This document shows, in pieces, positions 19,221 through 30,325 of a stretch of 64,000 nt of DNA. Source of the DNA: Moraxella pluranimalium. Its GTDB lineage: Bacteria; Pseudomonadota; Gammaproteobacteria; Pseudomonadales; Moraxellaceae. The first letter of the stretch is position 1. Each line of letters starts with the position of its first letter. Made by a program: the position numbers and the translations under genes. The notes below the pieces were generated by a model. That model was not told the DNA's origin, searched no databases, and saw only the letters and a list, made by a program, of their open reading frames with translations. The stretch is from the NCBI RefSeq assembly GCF_002014825.1, contig NZ_MUYU01000005.1, positions 1 to 64,000 of the forward strand, written 5' to 3'.

Positions 19221-19952
19221 ATGAAATACGGATGTCTTGCAATTGCTATTAGTGTGGTGTTGGCGGGCTGTGCCACGACCCAAAACGTCAAGCCTGAGGA
19301 TGAAGCCAAAATACGCCAAAAGCAAAGCAATTATGAAAAGAACGCCTTTAAGGTTAAGCATCAAAATCAGCTGGCTACAAATACAGGTGGTATTGAGCTG
19401 ATTTTGCGAGATAGGGTACCCGCTACAGAACCAAACCTAACCATCGTACAACGGCGTAGAACTGCAGCATTGAGCGCTTTGGTAACGGTGGGCGTGCTTG
19501 CCACAGGTGGCACTTATGCACCGCAAGGCTTTTCAAAAGATGAATTAAAGGGTAAGGTGTTAGAACCTACATTCCCCAATCCTATTTTGGATGTCGCCAA
19601 GCCTGCTTTTGAAAACTGGCTCATTGCTCATCATGATGGACTAGCTCCAGCTCACCAGCCTTTAACCAAAGTAACAGTCACCGCTCAAAGATTTGCGTTA
19701 ATTTATCCAAAATTGGTTGGTAAAGAAAGTTATGAGCTCAATAACGAGCTTTATGTAACCTTTCAAAACAGCTGGAATAATGATAAGGCTTATGGATATT
19801 TATGTGACATCAAGTCAGCACCAAAAACGCTAGAGCAGTGGCAAGCCAATAACTATGCGGCTGTATCACAAGCTGTGGCAGACAATACCCAAACCTGTCT
19901 AAAGGAGCTTGAAGGTCAGGCTGGTAAGATTTATCAGCATTTATCAAAATAA
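19221..19952 (+). CDS. putative lipoprotein
   Basis: The protein is 243 aa from ATG 19221, which has AAAGGA upstream. A lipoprotein signal peptide, MKYGCLAIAISVVLAGC, has lipobox LAGC with lipidation at Cys17. The mature part is soluble and basic, with a hydrophobic turn at about residues 87-105 (AALSALVTVGVLATGG) and two Cys near the C-terminus (YLCDIKS and TQTCLKE). I do not recognise a family. Ser/Thr after the lipidated Cys does not suggest inner-membrane retention. An envelope role is all that can be inferred. Confidence 0.75.
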   Translation: MKYGCLAIAISVVLAGCATTQNVKPEDEAKIRQKQSNYEKNAFKVKHQNQLATNTGGIELILRDRVPATEPNLTIVQRRRTAALSALVTVGVLATGGTYAPQGFSKDELKGKVLEPTFPNPILDVAKPAFENWLIAHHDGLAPAHQPLTKVTVTAQRFALIYPKLVGKESYELNNELYVTFQNSWNNDKAYGYLCDIKSAPKTLEQWQANNYAAVSQAVADNTQTCLKELEGQAGKIYQHLSK

Positions 19953-20064
19953 TAGATGCTGATAAATATGATAAATAGTGCAGACGCCCCGATTATTTGG
20001 ATGGTTTCTTAAATATGGGGCGTACGCTAGATTGATTAGCCTTTATTAGTCTTAATGCGACTTT

Positions 20065-21624
<1,560 letters not shown>

Positions 21625-21628
<4 letters not shown>

Positions 21629-21837
21629 ACGCTTGTCCCATGAGAATTATCACGCAGTTGAGCCAAATCCCCATCCCAAGACAGCTTACCACGCAATGCA
21701 CGCAAGTTTTGCTGGGCGTGATGAGCAATCAAAAGCCTTAAGCCTTGCTCAATCACATCGCTTTGACTATCCAGTCCAGTGCTTTTCATGGCTTGCTCAA
21801 TCAAGCCATCATCAATCATAACAGAACCAATTTGCAT
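21625..21837 (-). CDS. vapB: VapB-type antitoxin
   Basis: The protein is 70 aa. It resembles the DUF2191-type VapB family: an N-terminal DNA-binding part (MIDDGLIEQAMKSTGL...SQSDVIEQGLRLLIAHH) and a C-terminal toxin-binding tail (ALRGKLSWDGDLAQLRDN). The start at 21837 is preceded by AAGGAT. It precedes and overlaps vapC, and such antitoxins usually autorepress their promoter. Confidence 0.88.
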
Positions 21838-21926
21838 AAGCTATCCTTAGGGTGTTTTGGTCATTATACCAAATTCCCACTTATTTTGTGCTATAATCCA
21901 TCATTTCAAGAGATAAAAGGTGGATT

Positions 21927-22409
21927 ATGCTAAGAATTGGTCAGGGCTTGGATGTGCACGCATTTACCGATGGCGACTTTGTGACGCTTGGTGGTATCCA
22001 AATTCCCCATACGCACGGCATCAAGGCACATTCTGATGGCGATGTACTACTTCATGCCTTGTGCGATGCGCTACTTGGGGCGTTGGCACTCGGTGACATT
22101 GGTCAGCATTTTCCTGATACTGATGATGCCTACAAGGGAGCGGATAGCAAGGTGTTGCTTAATCATGTCTATAGCTTGGTCAAATCAAAAGGTTATCAGC
22201 TTATCAATGCCGACATGACCGTGATTTGCGAAGCGCCTAAGCTATCACCGCATAATCTTGCCATGCGTGAGTGTATCGCAGGCGTGCTTGGCGTAAGTGT
22301 GGATTGTATCAGTATCAAAGCCACTACCAATGAAAAAATGGGCTATCTGGGGCGAAAAGAAGGGATTTTTGCCAGTAGTGTGGTGCTACTTCAAAAGATG
22401 AATGGTTAA
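21927..22409 (+). CDS. ispF: 2-C-methyl-D-erythritol 2,4-cyclodiphosphate synthase
   Basis: The protein is 160 aa, the family length. It starts [13 protein letters not shown], where Asp and His bind the metal, and continues [25 protein letters not shown] with the third metal ligand. [15 protein letters not shown] near residue 132 is the CDP-binding region. It makes the cyclic diphosphate in the MEP isoprenoid pathway. AAAGGTGG precedes the ATG. It is 11 bp upstream of the isochorismatase-like gene, so the two are likely co-transcribed. Confidence 0.97.
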   Translation: MLRIGQGLDVHAFTDGDFVTLGGIQIPHTHGIKAHSDGDVLLHALCDALLGALALGDIGQHFPDTDDAYKGADSKVLLNHVYSLVKSKGYQLINADMTVICEAPKLSPHNLAMRECIAGVLGVSVDCISIKATTNEKMGYLGRKEGIFASSVVLLQKMNG

Positions 22410-22420
22410 AAGGATTTTAT

Positions 22421-22984
22421 ATGAGCCATCAAAACCCTGCGTTATTGTTGATAGATTTGCAACAAGGTTTTGCTGATGAAGCGCATTGGGGTGGTAATCG
22501 CAATAATCCTGATGCCGAACAAATCTGCCTTAAATTATTAACCCATTGGCGGACGCACAAACTGCCAATTTTTCATATTCGCCACAACTCCACCGAGCCC
22601 AATTCACCGCTAAACCCCAAGCGCGCAGGCTTTGCCTTTATGCCAGCGACTGCACCGATGGCGGATGAATGTGTGATTGATAAGATGGTGAACAGTGCAT
22701 TTATCGGCACAAATTTGCAAAGCCTGTTAAATCATGCAGGTATTGACACGCTTGTCTTGGCAGGGCTGACAACCAATCACTGTGTATCCACCACCGCACG
22801 CATGGCGGGCAATTTGGGCTTTACCACCTTTGTGGTATCGGACGCTACGGCGACTTTTGATAGAATGAGTGCAATGGGCGAGCGCTTTGACAGTCAGCTT
22901 GTGCATGACATCAGCCTTGCGAATTTGCACGGTGAATTTGCCACAGTGTTAAAAAGCGATGAGATTTTGGCGATGGTGGGGTGA
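22421..22984 (+). CDS. isochorismatase-family cysteine hydrolase
   Basis: The protein is 187 aa. The catalytic triad of the family is visible: Asp in LLIDLQQGF (about residue 11), Lys in [10 protein letters not shown] (about 88) and Cys in [15 protein letters not shown] (about 121). Members hydrolyse isochorismate, nicotinamide, peroxyureidoacrylate or similar amides; the substrate here cannot be told from sequence alone. The start follows AAAAGGA. It lies just downstream of ispF in the same direction. Confidence 0.88.
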   Translation: MSHQNPALLLIDLQQGFADEAHWGGNRNNPDAEQICLKLLTHWRTHKLPIFHIRHNSTEPNSPLNPKRAGFAFMPATAPMADECVIDKMVNSAFIGTNLQSLLNHAGIDTLVLAGLTTNHCVSTTARMAGNLGFTTFVVSDATATFDRMSAMGERFDSQLVHDISLANLHGEFATVLKSDEILAMVG

Positions 22985-23087
22985 TTGCTGATGGTAATTA
23001 TCCAAAGATTACAAATCCGCCTTTAAAAATTCGCCAACAAGCCTTATAATAGCTGAAAGTTTATTTATCCCAATCAAGGAAAAACCC

Positions 23088-23423
23088 ATGACCGACATCA
23101 ACCCACAAATCAAAGAATTGATTGAAAACCAAATCAAAGACCATGCCGTGCTACTATATATGAAAGGCACGCCACAGTTCCCGCAATGCGGCTTTTCTGC
23201 TCGTGCGGTGGAAGTGCTGACGCAAATCGGTCGCCCGTTTGCGTTTGTGAATATCCTAGAAAATCCTGATATTCGTAGCACCTTGCCACTGATTGCCAAC
23301 TGGCCAACTTTCCCACAACTGTGGGTGAATGGCGAGCTGATTGGCGGTAGCGATATCATGCTACAAATGTACCAATCAGGCGAGCTAAAGCCACTCATTG
23401 AAGAGCATACGCAAGCGGTGTAA
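23088..23423 (+). CDS. grxD: monothiol glutaredoxin Grx4 type
   Basis: The protein is 111 aa. The active site CGFS is near residue 35 (PQFPQCGFSARAVEVL), with TFPQLWVNGELIGGSDIMLQMY containing the glutathione-binding TVP-like and GG regions. Such proteins carry a bridging [2Fe-2S] cluster and deliver it to targets, partnering BolA-type proteins. An AAGGA box precedes the start. It has its own terminator immediately downstream. Confidence 0.96.
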   Translation: MTDINPQIKELIENQIKDHAVLLYMKGTPQFPQCGFSARAVEVLTQIGRPFAFVNILENPDIRSTLPLIANWPTFPQLWVNGELIGGSDIMLQMYQSGELKPLIEEHTQAV

Positions 23424-23445
23424 TTGACACAGCTTGATGAATGAC

Positions 23446-23473
23446 AAAACGACTGCTTTGGCGGTCGTTTTTT
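23446..23473 (+). terminator. terminator after grxD
   Basis: AAAACGAC and GTCGTTTT flank a 10-nt loop, with T6 after it. Its position within the upstream part of the next open frame shows that the next gene starts later, at 23545. Confidence 0.75.
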
Positions 23474-23544
23474 GTGGGCGGTCATTGCTTGATTTTATGG
23501 ATTTTAGCCTTATTAACAAGTCATCAATCCCACAAGGCAACACC

Positions 23545-23895
23545 ATGAACTCAATCAAACAAATCTCAGAACAAATCCTAACCCTGTGTGAGTCACCAAA
23601 CACAGCCCTACAAGCCATTCATCTCATCATACAGCATGGCGGGGCAGGCGAGCTTGCATGGCAGGTGGTGTACAACCGTGTGATGGCGGATAAGGATGTG
23701 GATGGGGCGTATTATTTGGCGAATTTTGCCATGCAAGTGCAGGATTTACCGTTTGACGGCTTACCGCTCATTGAGCTTGTGCTCAAACAAGACGATGACA
23801 ATATGCGCCTAGCATTGCTTGATAAGCTGCCCGATGATGCCAAGGCAAACCTAGTGGCGATGGGGATTTTGACGCCAAATGAGAATGATGATTAA
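23545..23895 (+). CDS. hypothetical protein, 116 aa
   Basis: The ATG at 23545 is preferred over 23434, because the earlier start would run through the grxD terminator and the later one has AAGG upstream. The protein is acidic, predicted helical and soluble (NSIKQISEQILTLCESPNTA at the start, ILTPNENDD at the end). I do not recognise a domain. It looks like a stand-alone cytoplasmic protein followed by a terminator. Confidence 0.7.
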   Translation: MNSIKQISEQILTLCESPNTALQAIHLIIQHGGAGELAWQVVYNRVMADKDVDGAYYLANFAMQVQDLPFDGLPLIELVLKQDDDNMRLALLDKLPDDAKANLVAMGILTPNENDD

Positions 23896-23971
23896 TTTGA
23901 AAAGTGGCATATGATATTGACGCCATCAAAGAATGGGTATTTAGCCAGTCTAAATAATTGACAGTGAAATA

Positions 23972-24003
23972 TAAAAGCCAATCATTGATGATTGGCTTTT
24001 TTT
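23972..24003. terminator. bidirectional terminator
   Basis: AAAAGCCAATCA and TGATTGGCTTTT are perfect 12-bp arms around a 4-nt loop, with T7 to the right. It sits between convergent genes (hypothetical protein and ygiQ). Confidence 0.85.
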
Positions 24004-24017
24004 GGCTGGTAGGGTGT

Positions 24018-26360
24018 TTATTTACCTTTACGAGCTTTATTAGCACTAGTTTTACGCGGTGGCAATCCTGTGTGCTGTGTCAGTACTCGTCCTTTGGGTG
24101 GGTGATTGGCTGATTGACGGTTTTTGGATGTGCCTGTGCCTTTTTGGGTGCGTTTGACACTATCGCCATCGGCAGTCGAGTTCTTTTTGCGGGCTGATTG
24201 ATAACTGCCCGTACCTGCAGGCTGATAAGTCGGAATCAAATGCTGTTTACTATTACCAATTAAATCACTTCTACCCATTTCTTTTAAGGCATGGCGTAAC
24301 AGCTCCCAATTATTGGGGTCATGATAACGCAAAAAGGCTTTATGTAAACGGCGACGTTTCTCACCTTTGACGATATCCACATCTTCACTGGTGCGAGATA
24401 CTTTTGCTAGCGGATTTTTCCCTGAATAATACATGGTCGTTGCAGTTGCCATTGGGCTTGGATAAAAGGTTTGCACTTGGTCAGCACGGAAACCATTTTT
24501 CTTGAGCCAAATTGCCAAATTCATCATATCATAATCGCTGGTTCCGGGGTGAGCAGCGATAAAATAAGGAATCAAATATTGCTCTTTACCTGCTTCTTTA
24601 CTAAAACGGTCAAACATCTGTTTAAAGCGGTCATAGGTACCAATGCCCGGTTTCATCATTTTAGATAAAGGGTTTGCTTCCGTATGCTCTGGTGCAATTT
24701 TTAGATATCCACCCACATGATGCGTTACTAATTCTTTAACATATTCAGGATTTAACACCGCCAAATCATAACGTAATCCTGAACCAATCAAAATCTTTTT
24801 AATGCCTTTGATGGCACGAGCTTTACGATAAAGTTGGGTGAGTGGAGCATGGTCAGTATGTAGATTTTGACAAACACAAGGGTAAACACATGACGGTTTA
24901 CGGCAATTTTTCTCAATTTCAGGGTCTTTGCAATGCAAGCGATACATATTCGCCGTTGGCCCCCCAAGGTCAGAAATAATGCCAGTAAAATTTGGTGCGG
25001 TATCACGGATTTTTTCCACTTCTCTTAAAATGGACTCTTCCGAACGATTTTGGATAATTCGCCCTTCATGTTCGGTAATCGAACAGAAGGTGCAGCCCCC
25101 AAAACAGCCCCGCATAATATTGACTGAAAACTTAATCATATCAAAGGCAGGGAAACGAGCATTGCCATAACTTGGGTGTGGCAAGCGAGCATAAGGCAAA
25201 TCAAAAATATAATCCATCTCTTCGGTGGTGAGCGGAATCGGTGGTGGATTTAGCCAAACATCTCTATCGCCATGACGTTGCACCAAGGCTCGGGCATTGC
25301 CGGGATTGGTTTCTAGGTGCAAAATACGATTGGCATGGGCATACATCACACGGTCATTTGCCACTTGTTCAAAACTTGGCATACGAATCACTGCGAGTTC
25401 TCGTGGTGGTAATTTGTGTTTAATGGCTTTTGATGGTTGCAGACTTACAATTTGCGTATCACTTGGCAAATCATCACCTGCTTTTACGATTGGATTTTCG
25501 ACCACATCTTTATTAAAGTTTTGATATTGTTCTGTTTTATTTTGCTCAATTTCACAATCGGCAACATCTTCCATCATCACATAAGGATTGATAATTGGGT
25601 CAACTCGCCCAATCGTATCTACATCATTACTGGCAATTTCAATAAAATCTTTTTTAAGATGTCGATTAGATTTATTTAAAATAAATGCTGTACCACGCAC
25701 ATCGACAATCGTTTTGATAGTTTCACCACGAGCCAAGCGGTGCATGATTTCAATAATTGCACGCTCACCATTACCATAAACCAAAATATCAGGTTTTGCG
25801 TCCATTAAAATAGAGCGACGCACTTTATCTGACCAATAATCATAATGGGCGATACGGCGTAAACTGCCTTCAATTCCCCCTAAAATAATCGGCACATCGC
25901 CAAAAGCTTCACGGCAACGCTGACAATACACTGTCGCCGCACGGTCAGGGCGTTTATTTGGCACATTATCAGGGGAATAGGCATCATCAGAACGGATTTT
26001 GCGGTCAGCTGTATAGCGGTTAATCATACTGTCCATATTACCTGCAGTAACGCCAAAGGCAATATTTGGTTTGCCAAGCACTTTAAAGGCATCAGCAGAT
26101 GTCCAATCGGGCTGGGCAATAATGCCAACACGAAAACCTTGTGCTTCAAGCGTGCGTCCAATCACCCCTGAACAAAATGATGGGTGGTCAATATAGGCAT
26201 CACCACACACCAAAATAAAATCGCAACTATCCCAACCAAGCATATCCATTTCTTCACGAGACATGGGTAAAAATGGTGCAGGTTCAAAACAACTTGCCCA
26301 ATATTTATCATAATCTAAAATATTTTTGGCAGTTTGGCGGTGTTTATAAGCGGTGGACAT
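24018..26360 (-). CDS. ygiQ: YgiQ family radical SAM protein
   Basis: The protein is 780 aa, slightly longer than E. coli YgiQ. The 4Fe-4S motif is [16 protein letters not shown] near residue 388. An N-terminal B12-binding-like domain precedes it, and the DUF3362-type C-terminus contains the Cys-rich segment [20 protein letters not shown] around residue 485. The last 60 residues are basic and repetitive ([13 protein letters not shown]...). The chemistry of the family is not established to my knowledge. ATG 26360 is the first plausible start codon. Confidence 0.92.
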   Translation of the reverse strand: MSTAYKHRQTAKNILDYDKYWASCFEPAPFLPMSREEMDMLGWDSCDFILVCGDAYIDHPSFCSGVIGRTLEAQGFRVGIIAQPDWTSADAFKVLGKPNIAFGVTAGNMDSMINRYTADRKIRSDDAYSPDNVPNKRPDRAATVYCQRCREAFGDVPIILGGIEGSLRRIAHYDYWSDKVRRSILMDAKPDILVYGNGERAIIEIMHRLARGETIKTIVDVRGTAFILNKSNRHLKKDFIEIASNDVDTIGRVDPIINPYVMMEDVADCEIEQNKTEQYQNFNKDVVENPIVKAGDDLPSDTQIVSLQPSKAIKHKLPPRELAVIRMPSFEQVANDRVMYAHANRILHLETNPGNARALVQRHGDRDVWLNPPPIPLTTEEMDYIFDLPYARLPHPSYGNARFPAFDMIKFSVNIMRGCFGGCTFCSITEHEGRIIQNRSEESILREVEKIRDTAPNFTGIISDLGGPTANMYRLHCKDPEIEKNCRKPSCVYPCVCQNLHTDHAPLTQLYRKARAIKGIKKILIGSGLRYDLAVLNPEYVKELVTHHVGGYLKIAPEHTEANPLSKMMKPGIGTYDRFKQMFDRFSKEAGKEQYLIPYFIAAHPGTSDYDMMNLAIWLKKNGFRADQVQTFYPSPMATATTMYYSGKNPLAKVSRTSEDVDIVKGEKRRRLHKAFLRYHDPNNWELLRHALKEMGRSDLIGNSKQHLIPTYQPAGTGSYQSARKKNSTADGDSVKRTQKGTGTSKNRQSANHPPKGRVLTQHTGLPPRKTSANKARKGK

Positions 26361-26466
26361 GGATAGCGTTACCAAATAAAAAAGTAATAATGAAAACTTC
26401 TCATTTTAGCATGAATTTTATTCAAATTGGGGGAATGTTGTGGGCTTTTGGTAAATGATGGGTGGG

Positions 26467-27015
26467 TTATTTGATTAAGATAATTCGTCTGCCAGTTGCC
26501 TTAAGGTGATAGTCGTGAATCAGTAGGGCAAGCTTTTTGTAGTGAATGGGTAGATTGTCATGATAAATTGCAATGCTTCTAAGAGATTTATCAAAAATCG
26601 TAATGTGTGCACCTTCCGTTTTATGCCTGCCGAACGTTTCTACGGATGAGAAATTTTGCCATGGAATATATATCGTCTGATCATCAAGATGGTGCGTCAA
26701 GCCATCAGGTGTTAGCTGTAGAAAATAAGAATTTGGGTCTGTGCTTAGGCTAAACTTGTGATTTTGTTTTTGTTCATAAACCATACCAAGTAATAAAAGT
26801 CCTGCCAATAGAGCAATCCAACCCAAACCAAAACGCCAATCGCCAAAGATCATACGAATACCAAGCACAGTCAGAGGAATCCCAAAAACAACACCTAATA
26901 GGGCATCGAAGTTAAACAAAGGGCGATGGATATGAATGGTAATCTCGGGTAAGTCTGAAATAGAATCTGTCTGTCTAATTTGGGCGAGATACTGCTCAAA
27001 ATGCTGATTATTCAT
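26467..27015 (-). CDS. hypothetical membrane protein with two adjacent membrane segments
   Basis: The protein is 182 aa. After a 35-residue cytoplasmic start come two membrane segments, about residues 37-53 (LLGVVFGIPLTVLGIRM) and 63-80 (LGWIALLAGLLLLGMVY). A soluble, beta-rich domain of about 100 residues follows and ends in a basic tail. The layout resembles PH-like/DUF membrane proteins, such as those annotated YcxB-like, but I cannot assign a family. It begins just after the pirin terminator and on the same strand. Confidence 0.65.
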   Translation of the reverse strand: MNNQHFEQYLAQIRQTDSISDLPEITIHIHRPLFNFDALLGVVFGIPLTVLGIRMIFGDWRFGLGWIALLAGLLLLGMVYEQKQNHKFSLSTDPNSYFLQLTPDGLTHHLDDQTIYIPWQNFSSVETFGRHKTEGAHITIFDKSLRSIAIYHDNLPIHYKKLALLIHDYHLKATGRRIILIK

Positions 27016-27025
27016 AAGTGTAAAT

Positions 27026-27060
27026 AAAAAAGTGCGATAAGTGATTTTATCGCACTTCTT
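27026..27060 (-). terminator. hairpin between two minus-strand genes
   Basis: AAGTGCGATAA and TTATCGCACTT flank a 7-nt loop, with T6 on the minus strand. It ends the pirin gene transcript. Confidence 0.8.
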
Positions 27061-27087
27061 GAGTTTTGGCGAATTAAATTGACTGCA

Positions 27088-27957
27088 TCAATGAGCAATC
27101 TGACCAAATTTGCCGCTTTGGACATCTTGCATGGCTTGGACAATCTCTTCACGAGTGTTCATCACAAATGGACCATAGCCGACGATTGGTTCATTGAGCG
27201 GTTCACCGCTTAGAATCAGCACTTTGGCATCATTATTGGCTTCGATATGCACGCTATCGCCACCACGCTCAAAGGTCACAAGTTCTGCACGGCGTACGAT
27301 GTCATCACCGTTGATTTGTACCGTGCCATCTAGCACTAGGATGACAAGGTTGTGGCTGGTTGGGATGGCAAACTCATAGCCGCCGCCTGCATTTAGGCGC
27401 ACATCCCACATATTGACAGGGCTAAAGGTCGATGCCGAACCTGTCGTACCATTAAGCTCGCCTGCGATGATGCGTGCGATGCCTGCACCGTCCAAATCCA
27501 CCACAGGGATGTCATCACTGACGATGGCTTGGTATTTTGGCGGTGTCATTTTGTCTTTGGCAGGTAGGTTCACCCACAGCTGCACCATCTCAAACAGTCC
27601 GCCTTCTTGTGAGAACTTCTCAGAATGAAATTCTTCATGCATCAGACCCGAACCTGCGGTCATCCACTGCACATCACCTGTACCGATGATACCACCGCCA
27701 CCGGCTGAATCTTTGTGAGCGACTTCGCCTTGATAAGCGATGGTCACAGTCTCAAAGCCACGGTGTGGATGCTCGCCAACCCCACGAAAATCACTCTTGC
27801 GATTGCCATCGAAATGCTGTGGCGATGCATAATCCATCATCAAAAATGGATCTAGGTTTTTGTGCGTTTCTTGGTAATTGAACATCCCATGCACATGAAA
27901 GCCATTGCCGACCCAATGTTTGTGCGGTGCTGGATAAACTTGTTTAACTTGTTTCAT
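27088..27957 (-). CDS. pirin family protein (1)
   Basis: The protein is 289 aa, a two-cupin protein. The metal-binding His/Glu set is visible: GVGEHPHRGFETVTIAYQGE (about residue 55) and MTAGSGLMHEEFH (about 98). The C-terminal pirin_C domain includes LILSGEPLNEPIVGYGPFVMNT. Pirins bind Fe; some oxidise quercetin and others act in stress signalling. Start ATG 27957 is chosen because AAGGAT precedes it; the longer open frame covers the control region. A 30-bp operator-like site lies about 85 bp upstream. Confidence 0.92.
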   Translation of the reverse strand: MKQVKQVYPAPHKHWVGNGFHVHGMFNYQETHKNLDPFLMMDYASPQHFDGNRKSDFRGVGEHPHRGFETVTIAYQGEVAHKDSAGGGGIIGTGDVQWMTAGSGLMHEEFHSEKFSQEGGLFEMVQLWVNLPAKDKMTPPKYQAIVSDDIPVVDLDGAGIARIIAGELNGTTGSASTFSPVNMWDVRLNAGGGYEFAIPTSHNLVILVLDGTVQINGDDIVRRAELVTFERGGDSVHIEANNDAKVLILSGEPLNEPIVGYGPFVMNTREEIVQAMQDVQSGKFGQIAH

Positions 27958-28039
27958 CTTAAAATCCTTAGCCATTTGGCTTGTTAATGTTGATGGGTGT
28001 ATTATACGCCTTTTAAAAATGGAATAAATAGCCTTTGGT

Positions 28040-28069
28040 GCAATCTGATGTTCTATATTTGCAACAATC
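28040..28069. promoter_or_regulatory. operator-like site P, shared with two others
   Basis: This 30-bp segment matches the sites at 30279-30308 and 31372-31401 at about 22 of 30 positions. The shared core is GCAA, then GTTCYA, then TTGSAAC, an imperfect palindrome of LysR-box type. It lies between the divergent pirin and PH-domain genes. Binding by the LysR protein encoded at 31432 is inference. Confidence 0.5.
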
Positions 28070-28183
28070 AAAGATGAAAAACAGTTGGAAAATAACCCAT
28101 TGTTATTAAGCTTGATTTTAGGGATATATGATGATAGATTATGAATAAGGATTTAATCATATCTGCAATACAAGGAGCTGATG

Positions 28184-28555
28184 ATGAGTACAGAAGATAT
28201 TTTGGCATGGACTTTGATCGAAGAGTGTCCAATCCCAAGCGATGTTACTGAGATTTTGACCGATGGTGAGCAGGCGATCTGTGCTTATAAGACATTTCGT
28301 GATAGTGCGATTTTTACCACCAAGCGATTGATTGTTCGTGATGCACAAGGCTTGACTGGTAAAAAGGTGGAGATTTATTCACTGCCTTATAGTAGTATCA
28401 ATATGTGGTCGAGTGAGAATGCAGGTAGCTTTTTTGATTTCAACGCTGAGATTGAGCTGTGGACGCGTGTGGGTAAGATTAAAGTAAATCTTGATCGCAA
28501 AATCGATGTGCGTAAGCTTGATCGCTTGATTGCCAGCTGTGTATTAGGTGCTTGA
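28184..28555 (+). CDS. PH-domain (DUF1696-like) protein
   Basis: The protein is 123 aa. The sequence FTTKRLIVRDAQGLTGKKVEIYSLPYSSINMWS is typical of the bacterial PH-like domain PF08000, and one domain fills the protein. AAGGAG ends six bases before ATG 28184; the adjacent ATG 28181 is too close. Such small PH proteins form higher oligomers; their cell role is unclear. It is divergent from the first pirin and may share its control region. Confidence 0.85.
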   Translation: MSTEDILAWTLIEECPIPSDVTEILTDGEQAICAYKTFRDSAIFTTKRLIVRDAQGLTGKKVEIYSLPYSSINMWSSENAGSFFDFNAEIELWTRVGKIKVNLDRKIDVRKLDRLIASCVLGA

Positions 28556-28572
28556 TTTCACTTTATGCCATC

Positions 28573-28613
28573 AAAAAATCCGTAATCATGATGCGTCACG
28601 ACTACGGATTTTT
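28573..28613. terminator. bidirectional terminator
   Basis: AAAAATCCGTA and TACGGATTTTT flank an 18-nt loop, with A and T runs on both sides. It separates the convergent PH-domain and second pirin genes. Confidence 0.85.
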
Positions 28614-28623
28614 ATTTGCTATA

Positions 28624-29538
28624 TTATCGTGCCAAAATGCTGTCAGGCACTGCTGGGGCAATCAATCGCTTCAGCTCAGTACCTTCTAGCGAAATATCAC
28701 CAAAGCGTGCATGACCCGCATTCCAATCAGCAACCGCTTGCTCGAGATCATCAACAGTACGACCAACGAAATTCCACCAAATGATGGTCGGGTGGGGCAA
28801 TGGCTCACCGCCCAATAGCATCACATGAGTGCCTGCTGCTGCCCACAGTTCAAGCTCATCTTGGGCATTTTGGCAGTCGGACAGTACAGCCAGCTCGTCT
28901 TGACCATAGCTTTGTCCATTGATGCGGATTTCACCTTTGATGACCAAAAAGCCGTATTCAAAGCCATCCACTTCATCAATGGTAAACGTACCATCTTGCA
29001 AAAACTGCATATCCACACCCAGTAGTGGACTGTACTGTGTGGTCGGTGCTGTATGTCCGTGATAGCTGCCTGTTGTTAAGATATAATTCACACCATCACG
29101 GCTCCAAGTCGGTAGCTGTGGATAATGCTCAAAGCTTGGCTTGATGTCCTGATCCATGGGCAGGGCGATCCATAGCTGTACGGCGTGTAGGTCTTTGATG
29201 CCATCAGGGGTTTGTTCGGTGTGGCTGATGCCTGTGTGGTTGCCTGTGCCTGCGGTCGTTAGATTGACTTGCTTTGGGCGAATCAGTTGGCGGTTGCCAA
29301 GACTGTCTTGGTGCCACACTTCACCTTGCAGCATCCAAGTAAAGGTCTGTAGGTTGATGTGCGGATGCAGACCGACTTGTAGGCCGTCTGAGCCATCGGC
29401 AAACTTGAGCTCATCTGAACCAGCGTGGTCCAAAAAGCACCATGCGCCCACTGTCTTGCGACGAGCTTGTGGTAGCAGGCGGGCAACAGGAATACCACCG
29501 ACATCTTTGGTGGCAGCGGTATATTTATCAACGCTCAT
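28624..29538 (-). CDS. pirin family protein (2)
   Basis: The protein is 304 aa with the two-cupin pirin fold. The N-terminal domain contains VGLHPHINLQTFTWMLQGEV (metal His) and LTTAGTGNHTGISHTEQ. In this copy the glutamate motif reads SHTEQTPD rather than the MHEEF of the first pirin. The C-terminal domain contains MLLGGEPLPHPTIIWWNFVGRT. Paralogy with the gene at 27088 is clear but the sequences are well diverged. AGGAAT precedes the start. A perfect inverted repeat lies about 55-85 bp upstream. Confidence 0.9.
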   Translation of the reverse strand: MSVDKYTAATKDVGGIPVARLLPQARRKTVGAWCFLDHAGSDELKFADGSDGLQVGLHPHINLQTFTWMLQGEVWHQDSLGNRQLIRPKQVNLTTAGTGNHTGISHTEQTPDGIKDLHAVQLWIALPMDQDIKPSFEHYPQLPTWSRDGVNYILTTGSYHGHTAPTTQYSPLLGVDMQFLQDGTFTIDEVDGFEYGFLVIKGEIRINGQSYGQDELAVLSDCQNAQDELELWAAAGTHVMLLGGEPLPHPTIIWWNFVGRTVDDLEQAVADWNAGHARFGDISLEGTELKRLIAPAVPDSILAR

Positions 29539-29592
29539 AAAAAATTCCTAAATAATTAAAAAACTATAGGTGAGTTGCAGTCATGATTCACT

Positions 29593-29621
29593 GCATTATC
29601 CATCAAAATAATGGATAATGC
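29593..29621. promoter_or_regulatory. perfect 11-bp inverted repeat upstream of pirin 2
   Basis: GCATTATCCAT, 7 bp, ATGGATAATGC. No T run follows on either strand, so an operator is more likely than a terminator. Confidence 0.5.
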
Positions 29622-29654
29622 AAAGTGGATTTGTAATGCCAAGTTAACAATGAA

Positions 29655-30206
29655 TCAATACTCATAAATCGCCAAAATCGGAATCACCAAATCTTCTTCA
29701 TCGGTCAAATGTCGATATAGCCATTCGCCACCTTCTTTGATGGCATGATATAGCGCATCTGCAAGCTTGGGATCGGCATTTTCTTGGTATCTGAGCTGAC
29801 CAAGTAGTGCCTGTATCTGCTCAAGCTGTGCTTCGATGTGATGATGATCGCTGTCCAATAAATCAAAGCCTTTGTTTAGCTTAGGTTCACGCAAGCGTAA
29901 CTGTGGGAAATAGTGATGGTCTTCGATACCGTGATGACCATGCAGATGCCCATAATGGCTACTGGCTCGCCCAAGTAATAATCGGCGATATTCCGACCAT
30001 TCAAGCTGACCGTTTTGATAATTTTGATTGAGATGCTCAATTTCCCCTTGTCCACGGCGTAGGCTTTGGTGCATACCAAGCCATGTGCTTGCGGTACAAA
30101 AACTTGGCAAATGATACCATTTATCAGGTGGCATCTGCTCATGCAGATACAGCCAATCGCTTTGTAGTTTGCTATCGATATGAGTAGGTTTAAAAATTTT
30201 CATCAT
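29655..30206 (-). CDS. hemerythrin-domain protein
   Basis: The protein is about 183 aa. His and acidic residues are spaced as in HHE/hemerythrin four-helix bundles: HYGHLHGHHGIEDHHYFPQLR near residue 80, DSDHHHIEAQLEQI near 115 and YRHLTDEEDLVIPIL near 165. It should bind a di-iron centre and sense or bind O2, NO or peroxide. The start is one of the two adjacent ATGs at 30206/30203, after AGGA. Both lie inside one arm of a perfect 12-bp inverted repeat. The site at 30279 lies further upstream. Confidence 0.85.
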   Translation of the reverse strand: MMKIFKPTHIDSKLQSDWLYLHEQMPPDKWYHLPSFCTASTWLGMHQSLRRGQGEIEHLNQNYQNGQLEWSEYRRLLLGRASSHYGHLHGHHGIEDHHYFPQLRLREPKLNKGFDLLDSDHHHIEAQLEQIQALLGQLRYQENADPKLADALYHAIKEGGEWLYRHLTDEEDLVIPILAIYEY

Positions 30207-30241
30207 CGGTATCCTGTGTTGTTTGAAATGATACCGATGAT
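30202..30241 (-). promoter_or_regulatory. inverted repeat covering the hemerythrin start region
   Basis: ATCATCGGTATC, 16 bp, GATACCGATGAT is perfect over 12 bp. In the mRNA the second arm contains both ATG start candidates and part of the AGGA ribosome binding site, so the hairpin could hide the start. It could equally be a DNA operator. Confidence 0.6.
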
Positions 30242-30278
30242 ATATGGATTGCAAAATTAATTACAATGATATTAAAAT

Positions 30279-30308
30279 GCAACACAATGTTCCAAATTTG
30301 CAACTTAA
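30279..30308. promoter_or_regulatory. operator-like site H, shared with two others
   Basis: This is the second member of the related trio, with GCAAC at the left, GTTCCA in the middle and TTTGCAAC at the right. TATTAAAAT precedes it, as it does the site at 31372. It lies upstream of the hemerythrin gene. Confidence 0.5.
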
Positions 30309-30325
30309 GTAGTCACAAGCAGTCA

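Noticed and set aside
23009..23485. 158-codon minus-strand ORF across grxD
   Set aside because: It is antisense to the clear CGFS glutaredoxin and has no start signal.
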